Assembly (NCBI GenBank): GCA_910575055.1
Contig: CAJTDC010000008.1
Span: forward strand, 50,449 to 114,448
Length of the DNA: 64,000 bases
Origin: Clostridia bacterium
Lineage (GTDB): Bacteria; Bacillota; Clostridia; Lachnospirales; Anaerotignaceae
Direction of reading: 5' to 3'
In this document: positions 51,159 to 60,757 of the stretch, one piece after another
Numbering within the stretch: the stretch's first letter is position 1
Layout of the letters: every line of letters starts with the position of its first letter
The notes under the pieces: model-generated
Seen by the model: the letters and a program-made list of their open reading frames with translations, nothing else
What the model was told of the DNA's origin: nothing
The model's database searches: none
Translations under genes and position numbers: made by a program

Positions 51159-51941
51159 TTAAATATTTATTTCTGCAACAGAATATAGTGCTGCTTTTCC
51201 ACTCATTTTTATTCTATCCCCTACTACTTTACAATATAATGTACCTCCCCTTTTAGAAGCCTGATATGCAACAATATCTTCTTTTTGTAATTTTTTGCTC
51301 CAATAAGGTACAATATGACAATGTCCTGAACCACAAACCGGGTCTTCTACTACATTTAATTTTGGTGCAAATGAACGAGAAATACAATCTGTATTTTCTC
51401 CTTTTGCAGTCACTTGTAAAAGCAGTCCCTCTAATTGTTTTAACTTTTCCATATCAGGCTGCAAATTTTTTACAATTTCTGCACTATCAAATACACACAA
51501 TAAATCTCTTGCTAAATAGGTATCTGTTGGTACTGCTCCTATTGCCTGTATCATTTCATTTGTAATTTCTACTTTTTTTAAATCATATGCAGGAAAATCC
51601 ATCTCATATAATTCTCCTTTTTTATGTACTGATAAATCACCACTCAATGTAGTAAATACAACAGTATCTACATCTTTATCATAAAAATTCATAATGACAT
51701 AACCACAAGCCAATGTAGCATGACCACAAAGGTCAATTTCTCCTCCAGGAGTAAACCAACGTAAATGATATTTTTCTCCCTTTTTTACTGCAAAAGCTGT
51801 TTCAGATAAATTATTCTCTATTGCCATTTTTATCATAATACCATCTTTTGGAAATTCTTCCATAATACAAATTGCTGCTGGATTTCCTGTAAAAATTTTG
51901 TCTGTAAAGGCATCAACAACATACTGTTTTATCATATACAT
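51159..51941 (-). CDS. PhzF family epimerase/isomerase
   Basis: The 260-residue protein has the two-fold repeated PhzF fold with 'YVVDAFTDKIFTGNPAAICI' in part, the catalytic-glutamate region 'NNLSETAF', 'RWFTPGGEIDLCGHATLACG', and 'EDPVCGSGHCH'. PhzF relatives isomerise phenazine precursors or act as generic epimerases; the substrate here is unknown. The start is the ATG at 51941. It lies convergent with nothing and about 70 bases upstream of the deacylase-like gene. Confidence 0.88.
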   Translation of the reverse strand: MYMIKQYVVDAFTDKIFTGNPAAICIMEEFPKDGIMIKMAIENNLSETAFAVKKGEKYHLRWFTPGGEIDLCGHATLACGYVIMNFYDKDVDTVVFTTLSGDLSVHKKGELYEMDFPAYDLKKVEITNEMIQAIGAVPTDTYLARDLLCVFDSAEIVKNLQPDMEKLKQLEGLLLQVTAKGENTDCISRSFAPKLNVVEDPVCGSGHCHIVPYWSKKLQKEDIVAYQASKRGGTLYCKVVGDRIKMSGKAALYSVAEINI

Positions 51942-52035
51942 TCTTCTTTCCTAACAAATTGTTTTACAATTTGTATTTTACTAACTTTTTGTTATGATTT
52001 CAATATTTTTTTTAGATTTTTTATTACAATACAAA

Positions 52036-52069
52036 AAAGGCAAATGAAAATGATATTCATTCGCCTTTT
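52036..52069 (-). terminator. Terminator after the first chemoreceptor gene
   Basis: AAAAGGC-AATGAA and TTCATT-GCCTTTT pair, with one internal mismatch, in the gap after the minus-strand chemoreceptor stop. A T run lies on the minus-strand exit. Confidence 0.75.
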
Positions 52070-52080
52070 ACTATTCTCTA

Positions 52081-54240
52081 TTATTTTAGTTCTCTTAAAT
52101 GGAATTTACTTACTAAATCACGCAACAATTTTGATTGCTTTGACAATTCTTCACTTGTAGAAACACTTTCTTGCACTGTACTTGTATTTGATTGCACAAC
52201 TTGTGCAATTAAATCAATATTCTTTACCAATTCTTCTAATGCTCTTTTTTGGTTTTGAGAAGCTAAACTAATTTTATCCACAGACGAAGCAATTTCCTTT
52301 GCTCCTTCTACTACAGATAGAAATGATTTTGCTGTTTCATCTGCAATATTTGTTCCATTTTTTACAGCAGAAAAAGAACCTTCAATCAACTCTGATGTTT
52401 GTTGTAATGCTTCCGCACTTTTTGATGCTAAATTACGTATTTCATCAGCTACTACAGCAAACCCTTTTCCTGCTTGACCTGCTCTTGCTGCTTCTATGGA
52501 AGCATTTAAAGATAATAAATTTGTTTGTCTTGCAATTTCTCCTATTGTATTCAATATTTGCTCTATTCCTGCGGAAGACGTTCTAATATCAGCCATAGCC
52601 TCTACCAATTTTTTCATTTCGTCGTTGCTTGTTTCTATATTTTCGCCTACTTGTTTTACTGCAAAACTTATTTTTTGTGCATCGTCGGCATTTGCTTTTA
52701 CATCATCAGACAAGCTTTCTATAGATACTGCCAGTTCATCAATCGCTTTTTCTTGTTCTAATGCACCCTTTGATAATATCTGTGCTCCTGTGGATACACT
52801 GACAGAACCAGAAGCAACATCGTCTGCTGAAACAGTAATTTGATGTAATGTTTCATTTAATGAATTTGCTATTTTTTCAATAGATGTTTGTATTGGTATA
52901 AAATCTCCAATATATTTCTGTTTGATTTCAATATCCATATTATTCTCTGCCATTTCTGAAAGCTGTTGAGAAATATCATGAACATAATTGTCCATTGTTT
53001 CACTAATATGGTTAATTCCACTTGCCAAACGACCTAATTCATCATTTGTATTTACATCAATATTGATTTTTAAATTTCCTTTTTCTAATTGAGAAGCACC
53101 TGCTGTAATATATGTAATAGGATACAATGATTTTTTAATAATTCTATAAATAATATACAACAACACAATACCAAACAATGTTACTGCTAACATCAATTTA
53201 ATAGTATCTTTAATAATCGCTATATTAAATTCCGCTTGGTCAATAGCAATATATAATGTCCATTCGTTGCCATTTCCACTATTCATTTTAAGGGGTACTG
53301 TAACAGAAACACCCTTTTTCATTGTTGCAAAATTTGTTATATCTGTATTAATGACATAATTGCTGTTTAAATATATACCTTCTGGCATTGATTTTAATTC
53401 GTCTACATCTTGTATTAAACTTTCATAACCTACTTCAGAAGCATTTTTTCCAACATATTCATCACTATTTGTATCTAAAAGAACTGTTTTGTCTTCTGCA
53501 AGTGCTACCATATGTGTAGAATCATATCCTGTACTTGCATACTGTTGTGTTTTCATATCACTTAAAGCCACATCACAACCCGCTACCCCTAAAAATGCCC
53601 CTTCTGCATCATAAACTGGTGCAATAATACTAATCATCATAATATCTTCGCCACGCAAATTATATACATAAGGTTCCATAATATATGGCTCTCCAGAAGA
53701 TTTAATTTGCATATAATATTCTTTTTCAAAATTGTCAAAAGCATCTTCGTGTTTTTCAAATGTTACACCTGTTCCTGTTTCATTTGGATAAGCAATCGCT
53801 TCATATGCAATTTCTCTATGATGTACACTATATGGCTCTCCATTTGCATCTGCAATGGCATTTTGTTCAAAATATGCGAATACTGTAGTATAATTTTTAT
53901 CCCCAGTTAATACACCAGCTAAAGCATTATCAATCGCCTGTCTTTGTTGCTCTGGAGGTAATGCTGATATATTTTTTAATGAATTTGCAAATCCTATTGC
54001 CTGCCCATAAACATTTTCTATATTGTTTTGAATTAAAAACGCATTTTCATAAGCAGAAGAAATTAATTTTCCACTTGTTACATCAACCAAAGACCTCATT
54101 GATATAACACCTGATATTGAAACATTAATCAAAAATATAATTGCTATAAATATACTCATTTTCGCAATAATCTTTTTACTTAAACTACTTGAAAATTTTC
54201 CATCAACCTTTTTTTCTTCTCTAGTTTTACCTTTAAACAT
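52081..54240 (-). CDS. Methyl-accepting chemotaxis protein with dCache sensor
   Basis: The 719-residue chemoreceptor has a helix (about 28-50), an extracellular double Cache domain (about 55-340), a second helix (about 345-365), a HAMP segment (about 366-425) and a long cytoplasmic signalling helix. The tip contains 'GEIARQTNLLSLNASIEAARAGQAGKGFAVVADEIRNLA' in two stretches, which is the conserved hairpin. It has no obvious pentapeptide tether for CheR. The ATG at 54240 follows GGGGGAG. The ligand is not predictable. Confidence 0.92.
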   Translation of the reverse strand: MFKGKTREEKKVDGKFSSSLSKKIIAKMSIFIAIIFLINVSISGVISMRSLVDVTSGKLISSAYENAFLIQNNIENVYGQAIGFANSLKNISALPPEQQRQAIDNALAGVLTGDKNYTTVFAYFEQNAIADANGEPYSVHHREIAYEAIAYPNETGTGVTFEKHEDAFDNFEKEYYMQIKSSGEPYIMEPYVYNLRGEDIMMISIIAPVYDAEGAFLGVAGCDVALSDMKTQQYASTGYDSTHMVALAEDKTVLLDTNSDEYVGKNASEVGYESLIQDVDELKSMPEGIYLNSNYVINTDITNFATMKKGVSVTVPLKMNSGNGNEWTLYIAIDQAEFNIAIIKDTIKLMLAVTLFGIVLLYIIYRIIKKSLYPITYITAGASQLEKGNLKINIDVNTNDELGRLASGINHISETMDNYVHDISQQLSEMAENNMDIEIKQKYIGDFIPIQTSIEKIANSLNETLHQITVSADDVASGSVSVSTGAQILSKGALEQEKAIDELAVSIESLSDDVKANADDAQKISFAVKQVGENIETSNDEMKKLVEAMADIRTSSAGIEQILNTIGEIARQTNLLSLNASIEAARAGQAGKGFAVVADEIRNLASKSAEALQQTSELIEGSFSAVKNGTNIADETAKSFLSVVEGAKEIASSVDKISLASQNQKRALEELVKNIDLIAQVVQSNTSTVQESVSTSEELSKQSKLLRDLVSKFHLRELK

Positions 54241-54386
54241 AAAATTCTCCCCCACTGTTATAATGTAAAATAGTAAAATTAGTTAAAAATACTACATTGT
54301 ATCGTATTATAATATAACATTATAAAAAAGTCAATTCATTTTATGAAAAATTCACAATATATATATTTTTTTATAAGCAAAATCAT

Positions 54387-55733
54387 TTAATATTTTATTC
54401 TAATTTGTCTATCTGAACAAACTATAAATCCAATATTTTTAATATATTCTCCTTGTTGTATATTTGCATTATAATCCATATTATAAATAGATATACCATT
54501 TCCTATTACATTAAAATTTCCATTCCAAGCATTTACCAATGTTACTGCCTCATCAAATTGAAGTGTTATATTCCATTGATTTTTAGCATAAGTACTATTA
54601 TTTTTTATAGTACATTCATATTGATAATACTCTTTTCCATTTTGTTGCCAATGCTGTACTACATTTGCAGAAATTTCTAAATCATTTGTATTCCTATTTA
54701 TATTTTGTATGCTATTATTTATATTTTGTGACTGTATTACCTCTTTATTTGTTAACATTTTATAAAACCATTTTCCACTTTCACTCAAATTATCATTTGT
54801 AAATCCATTATTTTTTTTACAGTCACTTTTTAATATTGCTGATGTTTCCGCTTTATTCGATAAATTCCATATTACATAACTTATATGATATGTATTCATC
54901 ATTTTTATCCATTCATTTGCTTGCTCTTCATTTATTGCTCCATTTCCACTCGCATCACATATGCCAAATTCTGAAACAAACACAGGAAGTCCTTTTTCAA
55001 TGGCTTTTTGCATATTATCTCGTAGATCTTGCTTATGTGTTGCCGCATAAAAATGTAGTGTGTACATAATATTATTTTCATTTGTAATAGGATTTTCGGC
55101 TGCCTGTTCTATAAACTGGCTCCAGTTTGGTGTGCCTACCAATACTATATTATTTGCATCATTTTTTCTTATAACAGAAATAATCTCTTGTGCATACTGT
55201 TTAATATCCTCCCAAGAAGTAGTACCATTTGGTTCATTACATATTTCATAAATAATATTGTTTTGTTTGCCATATGTTTTTGACATTTCATCAAAAAATT
55301 CTTTTGCTTCTTCTTTATAAGTATTTGGATTTCCATCTGACAATATATGCCAATCAATTATGACATACATATTATATTTTGTAGCATATTCTATACCATT
55401 TTTTACTAAATTTTTTAAATACTCTCTATTGCCATCTGTACAGTATCCACCATTTTCTGCTGTATACATTGCAATACGAATGACATCAATACCCCACTGT
55501 TGTTTTAATTCTTTAAAACATTGTTCATTAATATATTCAGGAAACCAAGCAATACCATGTGTACTAATCCCTTTTAATTGTACCGTTTCTCCTTTTTCAT
55601 TTACTAATTGATTTCCTTTTACAGATAATGTACTACATATAGAAATATTTTCTTTTACTTCTGCTGTTACTTGTTCATATCCTCCAAAACAAAACAGCAT
55701 TATGCTAAAACAAAAACAAATTATATTTTTCAA
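54387..55733 (-). CDS. Secreted GH5 endoglucanase with C-terminal carbohydrate-binding domain
   Basis: The 448-residue protein has an N-terminal signal peptide (about 1-24). The GH5 TIM-barrel runs to about 335, with the acid/base E167 in 'IYEICNEPNG' and the nucleophile E255 in 'VFVSEFGIC'. 'GISTHGIAWFPEYI' and 'DWHILSDGNPN' are typical of the GH5_2 group that cuts beta-1,4-glucan. The C-terminal ~95 residues have the tryptophan spacing of a CBM2-like module ('WQQNGKEYYQY', 'QWNITLQF', 'VNAWNGNF'). It starts at a TTG seven bases after GGAGG. It lies between two chemoreceptors. Confidence 0.9.
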   Translation of the reverse strand: MKNIICFCFSIMLFCFGGYEQVTAEVKENISICSTLSVKGNQLVNEKGETVQLKGISTHGIAWFPEYINEQCFKELKQQWGIDVIRIAMYTAENGGYCTDGNREYLKNLVKNGIEYATKYNMYVIIDWHILSDGNPNTYKEEAKEFFDEMSKTYGKQNNIIYEICNEPNGTTSWEDIKQYAQEIISVIRKNDANNIVLVGTPNWSQFIEQAAENPITNENNIMYTLHFYAATHKQDLRDNMQKAIEKGLPVFVSEFGICDASGNGAINEEQANEWIKMMNTYHISYVIWNLSNKAETSAILKSDCKKNNGFTNDNLSESGKWFYKMLTNKEVIQSQNINNSIQNINRNTNDLEISANVVQHWQQNGKEYYQYECTIKNNSTYAKNQWNITLQFDEAVTLVNAWNGNFNVIGNGISIYNMDYNANIQQGEYIKNIGFIVCSDRQIRIKY

Positions 55734-55813
55734 ACAAATTCCTCCTTCATTATTTTCTTTTTTTATTAGTATATCACAATATTTTTTTTATTTATACTTT
55801 ATTATTATACTAA

Positions 55814-55843
55814 TTGACAACATCTTCTAAAATAGTATATAAT
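55814..55843 (+). promoter_or_regulatory. Promoter of the second chemoreceptor gene
   Basis: TTGACA (55814-55819) and TATAAT (55838-55843) are 18 bases apart, 45 bases before the start. Confidence 0.7.
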
Positions 55844-55888
55844 CAATATAAACATAAATTATATTTTATACTACAGGAGATAAAAATT

Positions 55889-57760
55889 ATGCAGAAAAAA
55901 TTCACAAAATATTTAAGTCTTTGTATTCTAGTCGCATTTGTTATTATTGTTTGTATTGTTTTTGCTTTTCAAACTATATTATCACATTCTAATCAAGAAA
56001 CCGCTGCACTAGACAAATTAAAAACAATAAAAATGAAACTAATTGAAAATGATAATGAAATCAGAAAAATTAAGCAAGATTTTAGCGAAGACGCATTAGT
56101 AAAAGCAAAAATATTATCTTATATTATTTCAAAAGACACACAATTATTATATTCTGTTGATACAATGCAAAATATGGCAGATTTATTAAATGTAAATGAA
56201 GTACATGTTACAGATGAAAATGGTATTTTACTTTGGGGTAATGTTCCTGAATATTATGACCTGGATTTTCACGAGGGACTTCAAACACAAGCTTTTCTTC
56301 CTATATTAACAAATCCTTCTTTTCAATTAGCACAAGAACCTCAACCAAATCAAGCTACTGGAAAAATGTTTCAATATATAGGCGTTTCTCGTTTAGACGT
56401 TCCTGGTATTGTACAAGTTGGTGTTGAGCCACAAAAATTAAACACTGCCTTAGCCAATAATACCATTGAAAAAGTCTTATCAAATATTGAGTATGGTACA
56501 AGTGGTTATATATTTGCAGTAGATGTTAACACAGGACTTATGGCAGCAGGCACAAATGGAGAACAAATGTCTTATCAACAATATGGTATTCCAGAAAATA
56601 TTATTTCTGAAACAAAAAACTCTGGTAGTATTTCTGGTATGAATAAAATTCTCAATCAAAAAGTTTATATTGTTACAGAAAAATATGAAGATTATATTAT
56701 TGGTTTAGTAATGCCTGCAAAAGAATTATATAGTTCTCGTACAAGCCAAGTGATAACAATTATGGTTATTTGTCTTATTGTATTTATTATATTAATACTA
56801 GTAATCAATTTTTTTATTCAAAATTATATTGTTGCAGGAATACAGCAAATTATAGAAAAATTGCAAAAAATTACTTCTGGAAATTTAGATGTAGAAGTAG
56901 ATATTCATACAAATCAGGAATTTCATGATTTAAGTATTAATATTAATCAAATGGTAGCAAGTATAAAACAAAATATACAACAAACAGAATTTTTGATGCA
57001 AAAACAAGAAGGTGTTGTAAATCAAGTAAAGCAAGTTGCTGTTTCTCTTTCTGATACTACAGCACAGACATTCCAAACATCACAAACAATCGCACAAGAT
57101 ACTGTAACACAAACACAATATGTAAATGCCTTACTTTCTGATATGGAAAACCTTCTTGGTAAATCTAAAGAAAGTGAAGATATTTCTAATATTGTTTCTC
57201 AAAATTCTACTGCTATGATAGAAGGTATGAAACAAACAAGCAAAGATATGAAACAAATGATGAATTCTATACATAGTATATTACAGACAGCTGAAAAAAT
57301 TAAAAATATTATAAATGAAATTGACTCTATTGCACAGTCTACAAATATGCTTTCTTTAAACGCTTCTATTGAAGCAGCAAGAGCAGGAGCAGCAGGGAAA
57401 GGATTTGCTGTAGTGGCAACACAAATTGGTGCTTTAGCTGGTGAAAGTACAACTGCATCAAAATCTACAAATGACTTAATTACAGCTACTTTAAATGCTA
57501 TAAAAGATGGTGAAGAATTTGCTCGTAAAGCAAATGACGAATTTGTACAAGTAATCGAAGATACTACAAAATCACAAGAAGCAATTTCTCAGTTAATAAA
57601 CATTTTTAAGCAACAAGCAGATATGGTACAAAATGCTACAGAAGGTATTAATCGTATATCAAATTTGATACAAAATACAGTGAATACTGTAGAACAAAGT
57701 AAAGCAACATCACAAAAATTGTCAGAACAATCTAATTTGTTGAAAAATATTGTAATATAA
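55889..57760 (+). CDS. Methyl-accepting chemotaxis protein with Cache sensor
   Basis: The 623-residue protein has two membrane helices (about 9-31 and 288-315). Between them is a Cache-type sensor (about 40-280, with 'SGYIFAVDVNTG'-like stretches and 'TEKYEDYIIGLVMPAKELY' split). A HAMP segment and a signalling domain follow, with 'IDSIAQSTNMLSLNASIEAARAGAAGKGFAVVATQIGALA' in parts. The start is the ATG at 55889 behind AGGAGAT; an in-frame start 25 codons earlier overlaps the promoter and is not used. The ligand is unknown. Confidence 0.9.
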   Translation: MQKKFTKYLSLCILVAFVIIVCIVFAFQTILSHSNQETAALDKLKTIKMKLIENDNEIRKIKQDFSEDALVKAKILSYIISKDTQLLYSVDTMQNMADLLNVNEVHVTDENGILLWGNVPEYYDLDFHEGLQTQAFLPILTNPSFQLAQEPQPNQATGKMFQYIGVSRLDVPGIVQVGVEPQKLNTALANNTIEKVLSNIEYGTSGYIFAVDVNTGLMAAGTNGEQMSYQQYGIPENIISETKNSGSISGMNKILNQKVYIVTEKYEDYIIGLVMPAKELYSSRTSQVITIMVICLIVFIILILVINFFIQNYIVAGIQQIIEKLQKITSGNLDVEVDIHTNQEFHDLSININQMVASIKQNIQQTEFLMQKQEGVVNQVKQVAVSLSDTTAQTFQTSQTIAQDTVTQTQYVNALLSDMENLLGKSKESEDISNIVSQNSTAMIEGMKQTSKDMKQMMNSIHSILQTAEKIKNIINEIDSIAQSTNMLSLNASIEAARAGAAGKGFAVVATQIGALAGESTTASKSTNDLITATLNAIKDGEEFARKANDEFVQVIEDTTKSQEAISQLINIFKQQADMVQNATEGINRISNLIQNTVNTVEQSKATSQKLSEQSNLLKNIVI

Positions 57761-57846
57761 TTAAAACTTTAGTAAATTAAACAAATGCGTTATAGCAAGC
57801 TAATACTTACAATATCATCAAAATAATAAATTAAAAGGAGAATTTT

Positions 57847-58158
57847 ATGAAACACGTATTATTAAGTGCAGACAGTGAAATAAGTCTATATTCTGTTCCA
57901 GATGAAGTAGCAGACAATCTTAGGCAATACTGTTGTGAGTTTTGTTGTAATTGGTTGTACCAAAGCCCTAATGCAGCAAAATATCGTGTTAAAATGGGCG
58001 ATGTAATTGGTGTATGCTATAACGAAAAAGATTTTATTGATTATCTAAATCAATATATTTGCAAAGAAGCATCAACATTGATTACAACTTTTGAAAATGT
58101 GTATGACACAAATAAATTGCCTAAAGAATATATTACATTGCCATATTTCAATTTTTGA
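57847..58158 (+). CDS. Conserved small protein, unknown
   Basis: The 103-residue protein starts 'KHVLLSADSEISLYSVPDEVADNL' in parts and has a CC-x2-CC pattern ('YCCEFCCNWL') and 'VCYNEKDFIDYLNQYI'. Small Clostridial proteins with a 'VPDEVADNL...YC.EF' start exist, and their role is unknown. There is no signal peptide. AAAAGGAGAAT precedes the ATG. It follows the chemoreceptor by about 85 bases, and a strong terminator ends it. Confidence 0.7.
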   Translation: MKHVLLSADSEISLYSVPDEVADNLRQYCCEFCCNWLYQSPNAAKYRVKMGDVIGVCYNEKDFIDYLNQYICKEASTLITTFENVYDTNKLPKEYITLPYFNF

Positions 58159-58222
58159 TAAATTCTAGTTTATTAGTAAAATTTTTTGAAAAACACTTTA
58201 TAATGCCAAATGAAAAAGAAAC

Positions 58223-58257
58223 AAAAAAGCTAATATCTCTATGATATTAGCTTTTTT
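58223..58257. terminator. Bidirectional terminator between small protein and livF
   Basis: AAAAAAGCTAATATC (58223-58237) and GATATTAGCTTTTTT (58243-58257) form a perfect 15-bp stem with A/T runs. It ends both converging units. Confidence 0.9.
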
Positions 58258-58276
58258 CACTTACTATATTTTATCA

Positions 58277-58993
58277 TTAAGCACCTAAATACGCTTTTTT
58301 AATAGACTCATTTTTCATCAGTTCTTCCGCTTTTCCCTCTATTGATATTTTACCCGTTTCTAAAACATATGCTCTGTCAGAAACAGAAAGTGCCATTTTA
58401 GCATTTTGTTCTACTAATAAAACAGTTACACCTGATTTATTTACCTCTTTTATAATTTCAAATATCTCTTTTACCAAAAGAGGGGAAAGGCCCATTGACG
58501 GCTCGTCTAATATTAATAATCTTGGTCTTGTCATTAATGCTCTTCCCATAGCAAGCATTTGCTGCTCGCCTCCTGAAAGTGTTCCAGCAAGTTGCTCTTT
58601 TCTTTCTCTCAATCTTGGAAATTTATCGTAAATGTCTTTTCTTGCCTGTCTTAATCCTTCCAATGAGTCTTTTACTGTATAAGAACCCATTTGTATATTT
58701 TCTTTTACTGTCAAATTAGCAAATACTCGTCTTCCTTCTAAAACCTGTGCAATGCCCAATTCTACTATTTTATGTGGTTCTGTTTTCATTAAATTTCTTC
58801 CCATAAAATCAATAGAACCACTTTTTGCCCTTAATAATCCTGATATTGTTTGCATTGTAGTTGTTTTTCCTGCACCATTGGCACCTATCAATGAAACAAT
58901 TTCTCCTTCTTCTACACGAAGTGATATTCCTTTTATAGCATGAATATGTCCATAATACACATTCAAATTTTTTATTTTTAACATATGTGGCAT
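58277..58993 (-). CDS. livF: Branched-chain amino acid ABC transporter ATPase LivF
   Basis: The 238-residue ATPase has Walker A 'SLIGANGAGKTTTMQTISG', the Q-loop region, the signature 'LSGGEQQMLAMGRALM' and Walker B 'LLILDEPSMGLSPLL', followed by 'LLVEQNAK'. It pairs with LivG on the cytoplasmic face to drive LivH/LivM. It is the last gene of the operon, 12 bases after livG. An 'AGGGGGG' site precedes the ATG. Confidence 0.94.
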   Translation of the reverse strand: MPHMLKIKNLNVYYGHIHAIKGISLRVEEGEIVSLIGANGAGKTTTMQTISGLLRAKSGSIDFMGRNLMKTEPHKIVELGIAQVLEGRRVFANLTVKENIQMGSYTVKDSLEGLRQARKDIYDKFPRLRERKEQLAGTLSGGEQQMLAMGRALMTRPRLLILDEPSMGLSPLLVKEIFEIIKEVNKSGVTVLLVEQNAKMALSVSDRAYVLETGKISIEGKAEELMKNESIKKAYLGA

Positions 58994-59005
58994 ACATTCC
59001 CCCCC

Positions 59006-59764
59006 TTAATCACCAATATATGCTGTAATAACAGTAGGGTCATTTACTACATCTAAAGGCAATCCTTTTGCAATTACTCTGCCATAATCTAAAACAACTA
59101 ACTCCTCACAAATACCCAACACCAAATTCATATCGTGTTCAATTAGAAGTATTGCAATATGAAATTTATCACGTATATTTCTAATGGTATCCATCAATTC
59201 TAATGTTTCTGTTGGGTTCATACCTGCTGCAGGTTCATCTAACAAAAGTACTTTAGGATTTGTTGCAAGTGCTCTTGCAATTTCTAGTTTTCTTTGTTTA
59301 CCATAAGGCAAATTTTCAGAAATCACACTTGCTTCTTTATCTAAATCAAATTCTTTTAATATATTTATAGCTCTTTCGTTCATTTCTTTTTCTAATTTTT
59401 TATATTTTGAAGTGTGAAGCATACTATCTATTAAAGAATATTTTACTTGATTATGTAATGCTGTTTTGATGTTATCTAATACTGTCAATCTATTAAAAAG
59501 GCGTATGTTTTGAAATGTACGAGCAAAGCCTTCTTTACAAATTTCTGAAGCTGTTTTTCCTACCAAACTTACACCATTTAATTCTATACTTCCTTCTGTA
59601 GGACGATACACTCCTGTTAAAAGATTAAATATTGTTGTTTTTCCTGCACCATTTGGACCAATTAGGCCATAAAGCTGATTTTGTTCTATGCTAATATTAA
59701 AATCATCAACTGCTCTTAATCCTCCAAATGATATGCTCAAATTTTTTACCTCAAGAAGTGCCAT
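59006..59764 (-). CDS. livG: Branched-chain amino acid ABC transporter ATPase LivG
   Basis: The 252-residue ATPase has Walker A 'LIGPNGAGKTTIFNLLTG' (about 32-49), the signature 'LPYGKQRKLEIARALA', Walker B 'VLLLDEPAAGMNPTE' and 'LLIEHDMNLVLGICEELVVLDYGRVIAKG' in part. It starts at an ATG inside the end of livM (14-base overlap), behind GGGAGGGG. It is the second ATPase of the importer. Confidence 0.94.
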   Translation of the reverse strand: MALLEVKNLSISFGGLRAVDDFNISIEQNQLYGLIGPNGAGKTTIFNLLTGVYRPTEGSIELNGVSLVGKTASEICKEGFARTFQNIRLFNRLTVLDNIKTALHNQVKYSLIDSMLHTSKYKKLEKEMNERAINILKEFDLDKEASVISENLPYGKQRKLEIARALATNPKVLLLDEPAAGMNPTETLELMDTIRNIRDKFHIAILLIEHDMNLVLGICEELVVLDYGRVIAKGLPLDVVNDPTVITAYIGD

Positions 59765-60746
59765 TTTCTACCCCTCCCTTTTTCTGAAAGAGTTTTGATA
59801 ATGTTCTATTTTCCATTAATCCCTCTTTTATTTTAGAATGATTAAATATCATAATTAATATCAGTGCTATGGAATAAAGCAACATTCTATAATTATCTGC
59901 TCCCCTTAAAAGTTCTGGCAGTACTGTCAATATAATTGCTGCAATAACAGAACCTTGTATACTGCCCATACCACCCAATACAACTATAACAAGTATTTCA
60001 ATAGACTGATTATAATCAAATGTTGTCGGCTTAATAATACCAACATTATGTGCATACAATACACCCGCTATTCCTGCAAAAAATGCTGATATAACAAATG
60101 CTCTTATTTTATAAGAACTTACTTTAATACCTATAGACTCTGTTGCAATATCATTATCTCTTACTGCACAAATGGCACGACCATCTCTTGATTTTACCAA
60201 ATTTGTTATCATCAATACTGTAATTGCCATAATAATATACACTACTGTATAATTTTTATAATTAGAATATAGAGGTATTTTAGAAAGACCCTTTGCACCA
60301 TTTGTAATGCCACTCATAGCAATCAGTACAGACTTTATAATTTCACCAAAACCTAACGTTACAATGGCAAGATAATCTCCTCTTAATCTTAATACAGGCA
60401 CACCTATCAAAAAACCAAATATTGCTGCCATAATACCACCTATGACAAGTGCTATGATAAATTGTAATATTGCTGGTAAATTTGTATTTACTGTAAATAT
60501 AGCACTGCTATATGCTCCTATTGACATAAAGCAAGCGTGCCCTAGTGATAACTCTCCTAAAAATCCTGTTACTAAATTTAATGAAACTGCTAACATAATA
60601 TTTACTGCGATAGGCACAAGTAAAGAAGTATACTGACGATTTAAAAATCCACCTTTTATTAATATTGTTATAAAAATATAACCTATCACAAGTATTGCTA
60701 CGTTTCTAATTTCTTTTTTATCAAATTTCTGAAAAAGTTTTTCCAT
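59751..60746 (-). CDS. livM: Branched-chain amino acid ABC transporter permease LivM
   Basis: The 331-residue permease has eight to ten helices. 'ELSLGHACFMSIGAYSSAI' and the coupling-helix region 'VPVLRLRGDYLAIVTLGFGEI' in part are family hallmarks, as is 'SIEILVIVVLGGMGSIQGSVIAA'. AGGAGGTG precedes the ATG. It forms the channel with LivH. Confidence 0.93.
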   Translation of the reverse strand: MEKLFQKFDKKEIRNVAILVIGYIFITILIKGGFLNRQYTSLLVPIAVNIMLAVSLNLVTGFLGELSLGHACFMSIGAYSSAIFTVNTNLPAILQFIIALVIGGIMAAIFGFLIGVPVLRLRGDYLAIVTLGFGEIIKSVLIAMSGITNGAKGLSKIPLYSNYKNYTVVYIIMAITVLMITNLVKSRDGRAICAVRDNDIATESIGIKVSSYKIRAFVISAFFAGIAGVLYAHNVGIIKPTTFDYNQSIEILVIVVLGGMGSIQGSVIAAIILTVLPELLRGADNYRMLLYSIALILIMIFNHSKIKEGLMENRTLSKLFQKKGGVENGTS

Positions 60747-60757
60747 GTGCCCACCTC

